A stretch of DNA of 64,000 nt, taken from the NCBI GenBank assembly GCA_022511075.1, contig JAFLSE010000001.1, positions 144,652 through 208,651 on the forward strand, written 5' to 3'. Each line of letters begins with the position of its first letter. Position 1 is the first letter of the stretch. This DNA is from Prevotella sp. Lineage in GTDB: Bacteria > Bacteroidota > Bacteroidia > Bacteroidales > Bacteroidaceae. A program made the position numbers and the translations under genes. Below are positions 7,037-16,310 of the stretch, piece by piece. Below the pieces are notes generated by a model. It worked only from the letters and a program-made list of their open reading frames with translations. It was not told the origin of the DNA and ran no database searches.

Positions 7037-8298
7037 GGCACGGAGGTTATTGTCCAGCCCGTGGCACGGAGGTCGTTCCAGAAATGCGGATATGACTTAG
7101 ACACTACGTGAGGGTCGTTTATGCGCATCTCGCCTAATCGCAACGCAAGCGGTGCAAAGGCAAGTGCCATGCGATGGTCCTCGTAGGTATCAATAGAACG
7201 GTCCTCGGCAGGCTCACAACGCTCACCGTCCCAATACAATTCGCAGCCGTCAACATCGTGCAGCACATAGCCAAGTTTGCGCATCTCGGTCTTCAATGCC
7301 TCTATGCGGTCGGTCTCCTTTATCTTCAGAGTCTGCAAACCCTTGAAACGGAACTTTATGTTCATTGCACAACAACATGCCACGAAAGTCTGCGCCAAGT
7401 CTGGTGCGTTAATAAAATCGTATTCCAAGTGCGACACCACAGTCTTGACACGCTTCAATGTGACATCAGCCATCAAGCCCTGTTTGCTGAAAACGGTCTT
7501 TACGCCGAGCAGACTGAAAACATAGCGCAGCGACGAGTCGCCCTGCTTTGAGCCGTCCATAAGTCCTGTGAGCACAATCTCGTCGTCTATACTTTGCGAG
7601 AGTGCCATCATCTCGTACCAGTAACTCGCAGAACTCCAGTCGTTTTCTATCATGTAATTTCGCGGCATGTATGGCTTAGGCTCTACCACTATCGTCCGTC
7701 TGTCGGTCCACTCCACCTTTGCGCCCCACTCGTTCATCATCCAGAGAGTGAGGTCGATGTATGGGCGTGATATTACATCGTCCTGCAGGTTGAGCGTCAA
7801 ACCGTTTTTCATCAACGGACCAACCATCAATAGCGCAGAAATGTATTGCGAACTAACGTTGCCTGGAATGTCGAGTTCTCCGCCGTCGAGTTTCCTGCCT
7901 CGTATGCGCAATGGCGGAAAGCCTTCGTTTTCCACATATTCAATGTCGGCACCGAGAAAGCGCAGTGCATCAACAAGCACTTTTATGGGGCGGTGTTTCA
8001 TCCGCTCCGTGCCCGTGATTACGTGATCGCCGCCTTCAAGCGTCGACAGGTAGGCAGTCATAAAGCGCATGGCAGTGCCGGCAGCCTTTATGTCGATTAC
8101 ATCCGGCATATCCTTCAGCGCAGCCACCACCACCTCCGTGTCGTCGCAGTCGCTGAGGTTGTCGGGAATAACTCCTCCGCCTGCAAGGGCACTGATTATG
8201 AGCGCACGATTGCTTATGCTCTTCGACGATGGAAGGTCTATCTTTGCACAAAGCCTTTCGGGTGCTTTCAGTGTATATTGCTTATCAGTATTGTCCAT
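7030..8298 (-). CDS. aroA: 3-phosphoshikimate 1-carboxyvinyltransferase (EPSP synthase)
   Basis: 422 residues from the ATG at 8298. An upstream in-frame ATG at 8466 exists, but it would add 56 non-homologous residues and run into the divergent purF-like gene. The enzyme joins phosphoenolpyruvate to shikimate-3-phosphate, the sixth shikimate pathway step. Visible motifs are LPSSKSISNRALI near the start, GTAMRFMTAYL (phosphoenolpyruvate-binding region), KETDRIEAL and the late DHRMALAFAP. It is first in a probable operon with the cysteine-cluster protein and the metal permease. Confidence 0.95.
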   Translation of the reverse strand: MDNTDKQYTLKAPERLCAKIDLPSSKSISNRALIISALAGGGVIPDNLSDCDDTEVVVAALKDMPDVIDIKAAGTAMRFMTAYLSTLEGGDHVITGTERMKHRPIKVLVDALRFLGADIEYVENEGFPPLRIRGRKLDGGELDIPGNVSSQYISALLMVGPLMKNGLTLNLQDDVISRPYIDLTLWMMNEWGAKVEWTDRRTIVVEPKPYMPRNYMIENDWSSASYWYEMMALSQSIDDEIVLTGLMDGSKQGDSSLRYVFSLLGVKTVFSKQGLMADVTLKRVKTVVSHLEYDFINAPDLAQTFVACCCAMNIKFRFKGLQTLKIKETDRIEALKTEMRKLGYVLHDVDGCELYWDGERCEPAEDRSIDTYEDHRMALAFAPLALRLGEMRINDPHVVSKSYPHFWNDLRATGWTITSVPC

Positions 8299-8319
8299 TT
8301 CAAATATACTTTCGATGTG

Positions 8320-8327
8320 CAAAAATA
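8320..8327 (-). promoter_or_regulatory. -7 element upstream of aroA
   Basis: Plus-strand CAAAAATA reads TATTTTTG on the minus strand, a match to TAnnTTTG, 22 bp before the chosen aroA start. A -33 TTTG is not at the ideal distance (nearest is about 23 nt away), so this is a weaker call. Its position supports the start at 8298. Confidence 0.45.
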
Positions 8328-8369
8328 CAAAGAAAATCTGAAATACATCACAAAAAAACATACATTTTC

Positions 8370-8400
8370 TTTGGATAGTCAATTTTTTGCAGTAATTTTG
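8370..8400 (+). promoter_or_regulatory. Promoter of the purF-like gene
   Basis: TTTG (8370-8373), 19 nt, TAATTTTG (8393-8400), then ATG at 8434. An exact Bacteroidota-type promoter, divergent from aroA. Confidence 0.75.
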
Positions 8401-8433
8401 CAGCCATAATTCACAAGCAAAACAGGATAAACT

Positions 8434-9843
8434 ATGGGTGGTTTTTTTGGAACAATAGCCAAGCACAACTGTTCCACAGACTTATTTTACGGCACTGACT
8501 ACAATTCGCACCTCGGCACAAAGCGAGGAGGTATGGCAACCTATGATGCAGAAAAGAACGCTTTTTCGCGTGTAATCCACAATCTTGAGAACACTTATTT
8601 CCGCACGAAGTTTGAGTGCGAACTCGGTAAGTTCACTGGCAATTCGGGAATAGGCATAATAAGCGACACCGACCCGCAGCCGATAATTCTCAACTCACAC
8701 CTCGGACGCTTTGCCATAGTGACAGTGGCGAAAATCACCAACACCGAAGAGATTGTGCAGGAACTGCTCGAAAAGAACATGCACTTCGGCGAGCAGAGTT
8801 CTGGCACAAACCAGACGGAACTTGTGGCACTGCTGATAATACAGGGCAAGAACTTTGTGGAGGGAATTGAAAACGTGTTCAGCCACATAAAAGGATCTTG
8901 CTCAATGCTGCTGCTCACGGAAGACGGCATAATATGCGCGAGAGACCAATGGGGACGCACACCCATAATAATAGGAAAGAAAGAAGGGGCTTACGCCATA
9001 ACGAGCGAGACCTCGAGTTTCCCCAACCTCGACTACGAAATAGAGCGATATATTGGACCGGGCGAGATTGTGAGAGTGAAAGCCGACGGCATAGAACAGA
9101 TGCGCAAACCCAACGAGGAAATGCAGATATGCTCATTCCTGTGGGTGTACTACGGATTCCCCACCTCATACTACGAAGGCATGAACGTAGAGGACGTGCG
9201 CAACAAGTCGGGCTATATGATGGGCAAGGAAGACACGGAAACCGATGTGGACTGCGCCTGCGGCATTCCTGATTCAGGAGTGGGCATGGCTCTCGGATAT
9301 GCAGAAGGAAAGGGAGTGCCCTATCACCGTGCAATATCGAAATACACCCCTACCTGGCCACGCAGCTTTACGCCCGGAACACAAGAGATGCGCAATCTCG
9401 TGGCAAAGATGAAACTGATACCCAACAAGGAAATGCTCGCCGGCAAGAAGGTACTTTTCTGCGACGACTCAATAGTGAGGGGCACACAGTTGCGCGACAA
9501 CGTGAAGATGCTCTACGACTGCGGAGCGAAGGAGGTTCACATACGCATTGCCTGTCCGCCGCTCATCTATGGATGTCCGTTCATAGGCTTCACAAGCTCG
9601 AAGAGCGACCTTGAACTGATAACACGCAGAATAATAAAGGAATTAGAGGGCGACGAGAACGCCAACCTCGAAAAATATGCGCAGACAGACAGTCCTGAAT
9701 ACAAGAAATTAGTAGAGATAATGCGCAGCCGCTTCGGCTTTGAATCGTTGAAATTCAGCAAGCTCGAAAATCTTGTGGAGGCTATCGGACTGCCCAAATG
9801 CAAACTCTGCACGCACTGTTTCGACGGCAGCAGCCATTTCTGA
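8434..9843 (+). CDS. PurF-like amidophosphoribosyltransferase lacking the N-terminal Cys
   Basis: 469 residues. The fold is that of glutamine PRPP amidotransferase, which makes phosphoribosylamine, the first committed purine step. The N-terminal class II glutaminase part has DLFYGTDYNSHLGTKRGG (about residues 16-33). The phosphoribosyltransferase part has the PRPP motif VLFCDDSIVRGTQ (about 340-352). The C-terminus has CKLCTHCFDG. The mature enzyme normally begins with a catalytic Cys straight after Met. Here the start reads Met-Gly-Gly-Phe-Phe-Gly, and an in-frame stop (8428-8430) excludes an earlier start. It may use free ammonia, or be a paralogue beside a standard PurF elsewhere. The fold is clear; the activity is uncertain. 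Confidence 0.85.
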   Translation: MGGFFGTIAKHNCSTDLFYGTDYNSHLGTKRGGMATYDAEKNAFSRVIHNLENTYFRTKFECELGKFTGNSGIGIISDTDPQPIILNSHLGRFAIVTVAKITNTEEIVQELLEKNMHFGEQSSGTNQTELVALLIIQGKNFVEGIENVFSHIKGSCSMLLLTEDGIICARDQWGRTPIIIGKKEGAYAITSETSSFPNLDYEIERYIGPGEIVRVKADGIEQMRKPNEEMQICSFLWVYYGFPTSYYEGMNVEDVRNKSGYMMGKEDTETDVDCACGIPDSGVGMALGYAEGKGVPYHRAISKYTPTWPRSFTPGTQEMRNLVAKMKLIPNKEMLAGKKVLFCDDSIVRGTQLRDNVKMLYDCGAKEVHIRIACPPLIYGCPFIGFTSSKSDLELITRRIIKELEGDENANLEKYAQTDSPEYKKLVEIMRSRFGFESLKFSKLENLVEAIGLPKCKLCTHCFDGSSHF

Positions 9844-9852
9844 TAATATTTA

Positions 9853-9884
9853 TTTGGTGGTTAGAATATTTTTTCTTACCTTTG
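9853..9884 (+). promoter_or_regulatory. Promoter of the lipoprotein gene at 9918
   Basis: TTTG (9853-9856), 20 nt, TACCTTTG (9877-9884). It supports the start at 9918 over the longer frame that opens at 9798 inside the purF-like gene. It may also drive the following genes. Confidence 0.7.
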
Positions 9885-9917
9885 CACAAAATAAAGACAC
9901 TAAATTGTTGTAAACAA

Positions 9918-10277
9918 ATGAGAATATTGGCGGTAATAGCATTGGTAGTTGCAGCACTCACAATCACAAGTTGTGGTGAAAACCCGAAGAAAATGGTTGA
10001 GAGGCGCAAGGCATCGAGGGCAGAGTATCTCGACTCGCTGCTTACGGAGGCGCAAGCCAAATTGCAAAAGACCGACAGCACCCTGCAAGCAGAGGAGGCA
10101 GAATATCAGAAGATGGCAGAGACGGTGGAACAGCACCGCAAAGACCTGACCGCCACGAAAGAGGAACTTGACGCGCTTAACAAAAAGCGCGTGCGCGTAG
10201 ACTCGCTGAAGGTGCAGTTCGATGTGGACTGTGGGCGAATAAAATTCATACACAAGAAACAACAACAGGCAAAATAA
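9918..10277 (+). CDS. Small coiled-coil lipoprotein
   Basis: 119 residues. The N-terminus has a basic residue, a hydrophobic core and a lipobox ending ITSC (Cys19), so the protein should be lipidated and exported. Residues 25-100 are charged and heptad-like (ERRKASRAEYLDSLL, then KMAETVEQHRKDL), predicting a long coiled coil. The C-terminus is basic. The ATG at 9918 is chosen because it gives a clean signal peptide and follows a good promoter; the frame is open further upstream into the previous gene. It heads the run of genes up to folE. A role as an envelope spacer or scaffold is inference. Confidence 0.8.
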   Translation: MRILAVIALVVAALTITSCGENPKKMVERRKASRAEYLDSLLTEAQAKLQKTDSTLQAEEAEYQKMAETVEQHRKDLTATKEELDALNKKRVRVDSLKVQFDVDCGRIKFIHKKQQQAK

Positions 10278-10290
10278 GAAATATAGGCAA

Positions 10291-10842
10291 ATGGCAGACG
10301 AAAGACTGGAGCGCACAAACAAGCAGTTTGAGGACACGATAGCAGAGTGCAGGGCACTGTTTCAGAAGAAGCTGCACGACTATGGTGCATCGTGGCGCAT
10401 ACTTAGAGTGTCGTCGCTTACCGACCAACTATATATAAAAGCAAAGCGCATACGCTCCATAGAGATAAAGAAGGTGTCGTTAGTGGGCGACGACATACGC
10501 CCGGAGTTCATTGCCCTGATAAACTATGGCATCATAGGACTTATACAGATTGAAAAGGGCTTCTCGGACAACACCGACATAACACCCGACGAGGCGTTAG
10601 AGCTATATGACAAATATGCTGCCACGAGCCTTGAACTGATGAAACGAAAGAACCACGACTATGACGAGGCTTGGCGAGAGATGCGAGTGAGCAGCTACAC
10701 CGACCTCATACTGACAAAGATAGAGCGTGTGAAAGAGATAGAGGATCTCGGAGGAGCAACCCTCGTGAGCGAAGGCATAGATGCCAACTATATGGACATA
10801 ATAAACTATGCGGTGTTCGGAGCGATAAAGCTGAGTGAGTAG
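10291..10842 (+). CDS. DUF1599 domain protein with two internal repeats
   Basis: 183 residues with no signal peptide. The two halves are clearly related: FQKKLHDYGASWRILRVSS (about 30-48) and MKRKNHDYDEAWREMRVSS (about 115-133), each followed by a Thr-Asp then a Lys/Arg-Ile-Glu helix. This matches DUF1599, also called nucleotide modification associated domain 1. The paired HDY and W-R residues are candidate functional residues. No substrate is established that I can cite from the sequence. It starts 13 bp after the lipoprotein gene. Confidence 0.8.
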   Translation: MADERLERTNKQFEDTIAECRALFQKKLHDYGASWRILRVSSLTDQLYIKAKRIRSIEIKKVSLVGDDIRPEFIALINYGIIGLIQIEKGFSDNTDITPDEALELYDKYAATSLELMKRKNHDYDEAWREMRVSSYTDLILTKIERVKEIEDLGGATLVSEGIDANYMDIINYAVFGAIKLSE

Positions 10843-10865
10843 TGTTTAGCGTTCAGTGAGTAGTG

Positions 10866-12926
10866 ATGGCAATGAAGGTAGTTGTAAATGTTTGCAGGTT
10901 GGTGTTGGCGCTGACGCTTGTCCTTTCAGGATTCGTGAAGGCGGTTGACCCAATAGGTACACAATACAAGATAAACGACTACCTCGAAGCGTGGGGACTC
11001 TATGCCATAGTGGGCGACACCGTAACACTGTTATCATCGGTGCTGCTGTCGGCAATTGAGTTTGTGATGGGCATCTGCCTGCTGTTCGCCATACGTCGCA
11101 GGTTAGTGTCGAGGTTAGTACTGGTAGTGATGGCGTTCATGACGGTGCTAACATTGTGGTTGGCAATAGCAAACCCGATAAGCGACTGCGGTTGCTTCGG
11201 TGATGCGATAAAACTCACAAACTGGCAGACATTCTGGAAAAACATCGTGCTGTTGGTATGCGCAGCAGTGGTATGTGCAAGACCTTTGGATATGGTGCGC
11301 TTCATAAGCAAGACCAACCAATGGATAGTGACCAACTACAGCGTGGTGTTCATAATGGCAGTGTCGGGTTACAGCCTCTACCTGCTGCCGATGTTCGACT
11401 TCCGTCCATACCACGTGGGAGCAGACATAAGGCAGGGCATGGATATGCCTGAAGATGCGGAGCAACCGCAATTTGAAACAACGTTCATATTAGAGAAGGA
11501 CGGAGAGAAAAAAGAGTTTACTGCCGACAACTATCCAGACTCTACGTGGACATTCGTTGACAGCAAGACAGTGCAACTGACGGAAGGATACGTACCGCCG
11601 ATTCACGACTTCTCGATAACTACCGAGGAAGGTGACGACATAACCGAAGAGGTAATCGGCGACAAAGGCTATACCTTTCTGCTGATAGCACCACACTTGG
11701 AACAGGCAGACGACAGCAGGCTCGACCGCATAAACGAGATATACGACTATGCGCAGGAACAGGGTTATCCCTTCTACTGCCTGACAGCCAGCAGCGACAA
11801 TGCGAGACAAAGGTGGCGCAACATTACAGGAGCGGAATATCCATACTGCACCACCGACGAGACGACACTGAAGACAATGATAAGGAGCAATCCTGGACTG
11901 ATGCTCCTGAAAGACGGAAAGGTGATACGCAAGTGGAGCCACAACAAACTGCCCTACCAGGAAGTGCTGACCGAGCGGCTGGAAAAGTTAGAAATTGGGA
12001 AGATGCCGAAAGAATCGACAAGCGGCAAGATACTCAACATAGTAATGTGGTTTGTGCTGCCATTGGTACTGCTCACATTCGCCGACCGCCTCTGGGCATG
12101 GACAACATGGCTGAAAAAGAAGAAACGTTCAAGAAAAAAAATATCAACATTAAAACAAAAAACAAAAATGAGAAAGAAAATTGTAGCGGGTAACTGGAAA
12201 ATGAACATGAACCTGCAAGAAGGTGTAGCACTTGCAAAAGAACTGAACGAAGCACTTGCTGCCGACAAGCCAAACTGCGACGTAGTGATTTGCACTCCGT
12301 TCATACACTTGGCAACAGTAGCAGGTATTCTTGACGCAAGCACCATAGGTCTTGGCGCAGAGAACTGTGCCGACAAGGAGAAGGGTGCTTATACTGGCGA
12401 GGTTTCGGCAGAAATGGTAAAGAGCACAGGAGCACAATATGTAATACTCGGCCACTCTGAGCGCCGCGAGTACTACAAGGAGACTCCAGAGATTTTGAAA
12501 GAGAAGGTGCTGTTGGCACTGAAGAACGGCTTGAAGGTAATCTTCTGTATCGGTGAGAGCCTTGACGAGCGCGAGGCAGGCAAGCAGAACGAGGTAGTGA
12601 AGGCAGAACTTGAGGGCAGTGTGTTCAACCTCAGCGCAGAAGAGTTCAAGAACATCATCATTGCATACGAGCCAATCTGGGCTATCGGTACAGGCAAGAC
12701 TGCAACATCGGAGCAGGCTGAGGAGATACATGCCTATATCCGTTCAATCATTGCCGACAAGTATGGCAAGGAGTTGGCAGACGAGACGAGCATACTCTAC
12801 GGCGGAAGTTGCAAGGCAAGCAATGCTCCAGAACTGTTTGCAAAGCCCGACATCGACGGTGGCCTCATTGGTGGTGCATCACTGAAGTGCGCCGACTTCA
12901 AGGGCATAATCGATGCTTGGAAATAA
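10866..12926 (+). CDS. DoxX/BT_3928-like membrane protein fused in frame to triosephosphate isomerase
   Basis: One open frame of 686 codons. Residues 1-165 are a DoxX-type bundle of about four or five membrane helices, containing SDCGCFGD near residue 105. A soluble segment, probably periplasmic, follows (about 180-400). A C-terminal helix near 405-425 ends in a lysine/arginine-rich stretch. Without a stop, the frame then enters a complete triosephosphate isomerase starting with Met at 12168. In Bacteroidales these are normally adjacent separate genes. The junction contains eight A (12144-12151); one A fewer would give a TAA 12 bases later, before the tpiA ATG. So this is a true fusion, a frameshift mutation or a sequencing error. 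A GTG at 10863 is an alternative start. Confidence 0.7.
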   Translation: MAMKVVVNVCRLVLALTLVLSGFVKAVDPIGTQYKINDYLEAWGLYAIVGDTVTLLSSVLLSAIEFVMGICLLFAIRRRLVSRLVLVVMAFMTVLTLWLAIANPISDCGCFGDAIKLTNWQTFWKNIVLLVCAAVVCARPLDMVRFISKTNQWIVTNYSVVFIMAVSGYSLYLLPMFDFRPYHVGADIRQGMDMPEDAEQPQFETTFILEKDGEKKEFTADNYPDSTWTFVDSKTVQLTEGYVPPIHDFSITTEEGDDITEEVIGDKGYTFLLIAPHLEQADDSRLDRINEIYDYAQEQGYPFYCLTASSDNARQRWRNITGAEYPYCTTDETTLKTMIRSNPGLMLLKDGKVIRKWSHNKLPYQEVLTERLEKLEIGKMPKESTSGKILNIVMWFVLPLVLLTFADRLWAWTTWLKKKKRSRKKISTLKQKTKMRKKIVAGNWKMNMNLQEGVALAKELNEALAADKPNCDVVICTPFIHLATVAGILDASTIGLGAENCADKEKGAYTGEVSAEMVKSTGAQYVILGHSERREYYKETPEILKEKVLLALKNGLKVIFCIGESLDEREAGKQNEVVKAELEGSVFNLSAEEFKNIIIAYEPIWAIGTGKTATSEQAEEIHAYIRSIIADKYGKELADETSILYGGSCKASNAPELFAKPDIDGGLIGGASLKCADFKGIIDAWK
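12168..12926 (+). CDS. tpiA: Triosephosphate isomerase (internal start of the fused frame)
   Basis: From ATG 12168 the frame gives a complete enzyme of 252 residues. It interconverts dihydroxyacetone phosphate and glyceraldehyde 3-phosphate in glycolysis. Catalytic motifs are all present: GNWKMN with the active Lys (near residue 11), ILGHSERR with the catalytic His, [14 protein letters not shown] with the catalytic Glu and flexible loop, and [10 protein letters not shown] for phosphate binding. It is listed separately because this start gives the normal family length. It can be translated either from here or as the C-terminal part of the upstream membrane protein. A SPOR-domain gene and folE follow. 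Confidence 0.9.
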   Translation: MRKKIVAGNWKMNMNLQEGVALAKELNEALAADKPNCDVVICTPFIHLATVAGILDASTIGLGAENCADKEKGAYTGEVSAEMVKSTGAQYVILGHSERREYYKETPEILKEKVLLALKNGLKVIFCIGESLDEREAGKQNEVVKAELEGSVFNLSAEEFKNIIIAYEPIWAIGTGKTATSEQAEEIHAYIRSIIADKYGKELADETSILYGGSCKASNAPELFAKPDIDGGLIGGASLKCADFKGIIDAWK

Positions 12927-12959
12927 GTTGCAACAAATGTTACAATAAATTCCAAAGAA

Positions 12960-13586
12960 TTGAAACGAACAATAACCATAATAATGTGCTGTGCGCTCTG
13001 CATCCTGTGTGCAGAGGCACAGACATTTACTGACCGTATACAACAGAAACAGGCCGGTAAGGGAACTATAACCATTGAGCAGGACAAACAGATAGACCAA
13101 CTCGTGAACGGCAGGTTCTCTGACCCCAATGCAGCAGGAATGCGTCCCGACACGAAACCAGGACAGCCTGCAAAAGAACAACCCAAGACAACACAACAAA
13201 CTACGCAACAGACAACACCGCACAGCAACACTACACAGCAGACAACACCACAGCAACAGCAAGACGACACGCCTGCGCAGACAACCGAGCCGGACATGGG
13301 CAAGAAGGTAATGACCAACGGCTACAAGACCAAAGGTTACAGGGTGCAGGTGTGGGCAGGCGGAAATTCGAGAATTGACCGCCAAAAGGCTGAAAAGGCA
13401 GGCATGGATATAAAGCGTAATATGCCGGGAGTGCCAGTCTACGTGCATTTCTACTCGCCTCGATGGATATGCCGCATAGGCAACTACCGCACGTATGAGG
13501 AAGCGCACGAGGCGTTGCAGGAGGTTAAGGAGATTGGCTACAAGGAAGCCATCATCGTAAAAGGAACAATAACAGTGCAATACTGA
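12960..13586 (+). CDS. SPOR-domain secreted protein
   Basis: 208 residues from a TTG start; no upstream ATG is in frame, and this start gives a basic n-region before the hydrophobic core and an AEAQ cleavage site near residue 21. Residues about 65-105 are a low-complexity Gln/Thr-rich linker. The C-terminal 75 residues match a SPOR domain: GYRVQVWAGG, then VPVYVHFYSPRWICRIGNYRTYEEA in two parts. SPOR domains bind denuded septal peptidoglycan, so a periplasmic role at the division site is likely. An ATG at 12984 is an alternative start but would lose the basic n-region. It lies between tpiA and folE. Confidence 0.85.
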   Translation: MKRTITIIMCCALCILCAEAQTFTDRIQQKQAGKGTITIEQDKQIDQLVNGRFSDPNAAGMRPDTKPGQPAKEQPKTTQQTTQQTTPHSNTTQQTTPQQQQDDTPAQTTEPDMGKKVMTNGYKTKGYRVQVWAGGNSRIDRQKAEKAGMDIKRNMPGVPVYVHFYSPRWICRIGNYRTYEEAHEALQEVKEIGYKEAIIVKGTITVQY

Positions 13587-13604
13587 CAAGATATAAACAT
13601 CAAG

Positions 13605-14198
13605 GTGGAATACAATACAGAATATAGGGAAGGATTAGAGGAACTTGCCTCGCATTATAAAGAGATACTGGGACTGCTCGACGAAAATCCAGAACGTGAA
13701 GGGCTGCTGAAAACCCCGATGCGCGTGGCAAAGGCAATGCAGGTACTGACAAGGGGATATGGTATGGACCCACGCAAGGTGCTGACAGACGCAATCTTCA
13801 AAGAGGACTACGACAAGATGGTAATAGTGAAAGACATTGACGTGTTCTCCATTTGCGAACATCACATGCTGCCCTTCTACGGCAAGGCACACGTGGCATA
13901 TTTCCCTAACAAGTGCATCACGGGACTGAGCAAGATAGTACGTGTAGTAGATATATTCTCACACCGACTGCAAGTGCAGGAACGAATGACACTGCAAATA
14001 AGGCAGTGCATTGAAGAGACGCTAAATCCACTGGGCGTAATGGTGGTGGTTGAAGCCAGACACATGTGCATGCAAATGCGTGGCGTGGAAGCACACAATT
14101 CGATAACAACAACAATGGAATACTCTGGTGTGTTTAACGAAGAAAGCCACCGCGAGGAGTTTATGAAACTCATAAAACATTCTACAAACAACTTTTAG
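13605..14198 (+). CDS. folE: GTP cyclohydrolase I
   Basis: 197 residues from a GTG start. The enzyme opens GTP to 7,8-dihydroneopterin triphosphate, the first step toward tetrahydrofolate. The zinc/active-site motif [18 protein letters not shown] lies near residues 84-101. [15 protein letters not shown] (about 147-161) supplies the second zinc Cys and the GTP-binding region. Length and motif order are normal for the type IA enzyme. It starts 18 bp after the SPOR gene and is probably in the same transcript. Confidence 0.93.
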   Translation: MEYNTEYREGLEELASHYKEILGLLDENPEREGLLKTPMRVAKAMQVLTRGYGMDPRKVLTDAIFKEDYDKMVIVKDIDVFSICEHHMLPFYGKAHVAYFPNKCITGLSKIVRVVDIFSHRLQVQERMTLQIRQCIEETLNPLGVMVVVEARHMCMQMRGVEAHNSITTTMEYSGVFNEESHREEFMKLIKHSTNNF

Positions 14199-14238
14199 AC
14201 AATTAACACATTTGAAACAATAATAAAAAACAGAAACT

Positions 14239-14817
14239 ATGGGAATAATAAAAGACGAGTCCTACAAAGGCGAAGGATTAAGCACTGATTTTAGAAGAAG
14301 CTGCCTCGGCAGACTTTTGGTAGTTGGCGTGATTTGTGGACTGTTGTTACTTGTTGCGAGTATGACCGTTCCTTCGGGTGAGAAAATGGCTGCAGAAATA
14401 CAAGATGATATCGTGGAGTGCCTCAATGACCCAAACTGTGCACAGGCTGATGCAGCCGATGATTTTGTGCGCAACCTAACCACCACTTTCACTAAGGCAG
14501 ATTCTATTAAAGACCCCAGTCTGCTGAAACAATTTTACAAATATAACAAGATTGAGGTATATCCTCACACTTTCTATTCGACAGCACGTCTTCACAACAG
14601 TTTCAATCCTGACGGAATACGAGTTGCAATAGGTCTTTTCGGTTTGGTCTTCCCTACCGATAATTTCTCACGTTACCTGCTCCGCGAAGGTCCATTGCGC
14701 AAAGGATATAACGAGCGCATAATAAAAGCCAGTTATTCTGGTACTGATTTAGGGCACGGACAAGATTTCGGCAATACATACAATACATACGAAGGTGGTG
14801 CAAGCGGTCAGGACTAA
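14239..14817 (+). CDS. Single-pass membrane protein of unknown function
   Basis: 192 residues. A 20-residue cytoplasmic start is followed by a strong membrane helix LLVVGVICGLLLLVAS (about 26-41), so the rest should be periplasmic or extracytoplasmic. The soluble part has FYKYNKIEVYPHTFYSTARL (about 103-122) and RVAIGLFGLVFP, and a Gly/Asn/Tyr-rich tail. Cys60 and Cys66 could pair. Similar DUF4359-type proteins exist, but I am not sure of the match. It lies 40 bp after folE and just ahead of a flippase gene. Confidence 0.65.
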   Translation: MGIIKDESYKGEGLSTDFRRSCLGRLLVVGVICGLLLLVASMTVPSGEKMAAEIQDDIVECLNDPNCAQADAADDFVRNLTTTFTKADSIKDPSLLKQFYKYNKIEVYPHTFYSTARLHNSFNPDGIRVAIGLFGLVFPTDNFSRYLLREGPLRKGYNERIIKASYSGTDLGHGQDFGNTYNTYEGGASGQD

Positions 14818-14841
14818 AATAGCTGACTTGCACCGATTTCT

Positions 14842-16275
14842 ATGGATACACTGAAGGAGAAAACCGCCAAAGGATTGTTCTGGGGGGCTGTGAATAATGG
14901 CAGCACCCAAATATTTGCTTTGCTTATAGGCATATTCTTGACGCGACTGCTGTCGCCAAGCGATTATGGCTTGGTGGGAATGCTAACCATTTTTACAGTA
15001 TTGGCAGGAAACCTGCAAAGCTGCGGCTTTACGCAGGCGCTCGTGAACATACGCCGCCCTACGGACAACGACTATAACTCGGTGTTTTGGTTTAATGTCA
15101 TTGCAAGCGTGTCGATATATATAGTGCTGTTTTTCTGTGCTCCGCTCATTGCCGCCTACTATCGGCAGCCGTCGCTCGTGGTACTATCGCGCGTAGTGTT
15201 TCTTGCTTTCCTGATTTCTTCGTTGGGTATAGCCCATAACGCCTATATGTTCAAGAACATGATGAACAAGGAGCAGACCATTATCGGAGGTATTGCACTA
15301 TTGCTATCGGGAGTTATAGCTATTGTGCTGGCGGTCTGCGACTTCACCTACTGGGCACTGGCTTGGCAGCAGATAGCATATATCACGATTGTAAATATTG
15401 GCAGGTACTATTTCGTGAAATGGCGACCGACACTGCACATAGATTTCACACCAGTGCGACGCATGTTCGGTTTCAGCTCGAAGATGCTTGTAACGTCTAT
15501 CATCAACACTATTAACAGCCATATCCTCACAGTAATCTTCGGAAGGCTTTTTCCTGCACACATCGTGGGACATTTCACTGTGGCAAACAAGTGGAACACC
15601 ATGGCATCGTCGTTTGTATCGGGCACTATAACGCAGGTGGCACAGCCTGTAATGTCGACACTTACCGAAGAGAGAGAGCGCGAGTTGAGGGTGTTTCGCA
15701 AGATGATGCGCTTCACGTCGTTTCTGTCGTTTCCCTGTATGTTCGGAATGGCATTCGTTGCGCGCGAGTTTATTCTTGTATTGCCCGGCGAGCAATGGGA
15801 GCAATGTGTGCCGCTGATGCAGGTGCTTTGCATAGGGGGAGCATTCATGCCCCTGTACACGCTCTACCAAAACCTTGCCATAAGCAACGGGCGCAGCGAC
15901 ATATATATGTGGTGCAACATAGCGCAGATTATTTTGCAGATAGGCGTGATTATACTTTTCCACGAATACGGTATACAACGTATGGTGGAGGCCTGCACAT
16001 TATTTAATATATTATGGCTCGTTGTGTGGCACCTATGTACAGCCTCGTTGATAAAACTTCGCGTACTAGATGTGCTGCTTGATATTGTACCTTTCATCAT
16101 TGTCACGATATTTACAATGGTGCTGAGCGGCATCATCATATTGTCCGTTGACAACATCCACTTGAAGCTTATGGCAAAAGTCATTATCGCAATAGTTGTC
16201 TATGTCGGTACAATGAAACTGCTGAAGGTGAAAATACTTGACGAATGCCTTCAGTTTGTCAAGCGCAGAAAATAA
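14842..16275 (+). CDS. Polysaccharide flippase, WzxC/TuaB-like (MOP superfamily)
   Basis: 477 residues with 12-14 hydrophobic helices. The N-terminal GLFWGAVNNGSTQIFALLIG (about 12-31) followed by LTRLLSPSDYGLVGMLTIF is the signature of the WzxC/TuaB branch of lipid-linked oligosaccharide exporters. These flip undecaprenyl-linked glycan units to the periplasm. No glycosyltransferase genes are adjacent, which is unusual for this family. It could serve a dispersed O-antigen or exopolysaccharide pathway. It converges on the MscS gene with 35 bp between stops. Confidence 0.88.
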   Translation: MDTLKEKTAKGLFWGAVNNGSTQIFALLIGIFLTRLLSPSDYGLVGMLTIFTVLAGNLQSCGFTQALVNIRRPTDNDYNSVFWFNVIASVSIYIVLFFCAPLIAAYYRQPSLVVLSRVVFLAFLISSLGIAHNAYMFKNMMNKEQTIIGGIALLLSGVIAIVLAVCDFTYWALAWQQIAYITIVNIGRYYFVKWRPTLHIDFTPVRRMFGFSSKMLVTSIINTINSHILTVIFGRLFPAHIVGHFTVANKWNTMASSFVSGTITQVAQPVMSTLTEERERELRVFRKMMRFTSFLSFPCMFGMAFVAREFILVLPGEQWEQCVPLMQVLCIGGAFMPLYTLYQNLAISNGRSDIYMWCNIAQIILQIGVIILFHEYGIQRMVEACTLFNILWLVVWHLCTASLIKLRVLDVLLDIVPFIIVTIFTMVLSGIIILSVDNIHLKLMAKVIIAIVVYVGTMKLLKVKILDECLQFVKRRK

Positions 16276-16310
16276 GACTGACGCAAGAAATGATTACGGC
16301 AAGTCATCGC

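Noticed and set aside
8299..8466. N-terminal extension of aroA
   Set aside because: 56 extra codons have no EPSP synthase similarity and overlap the divergent promoter and gene start.
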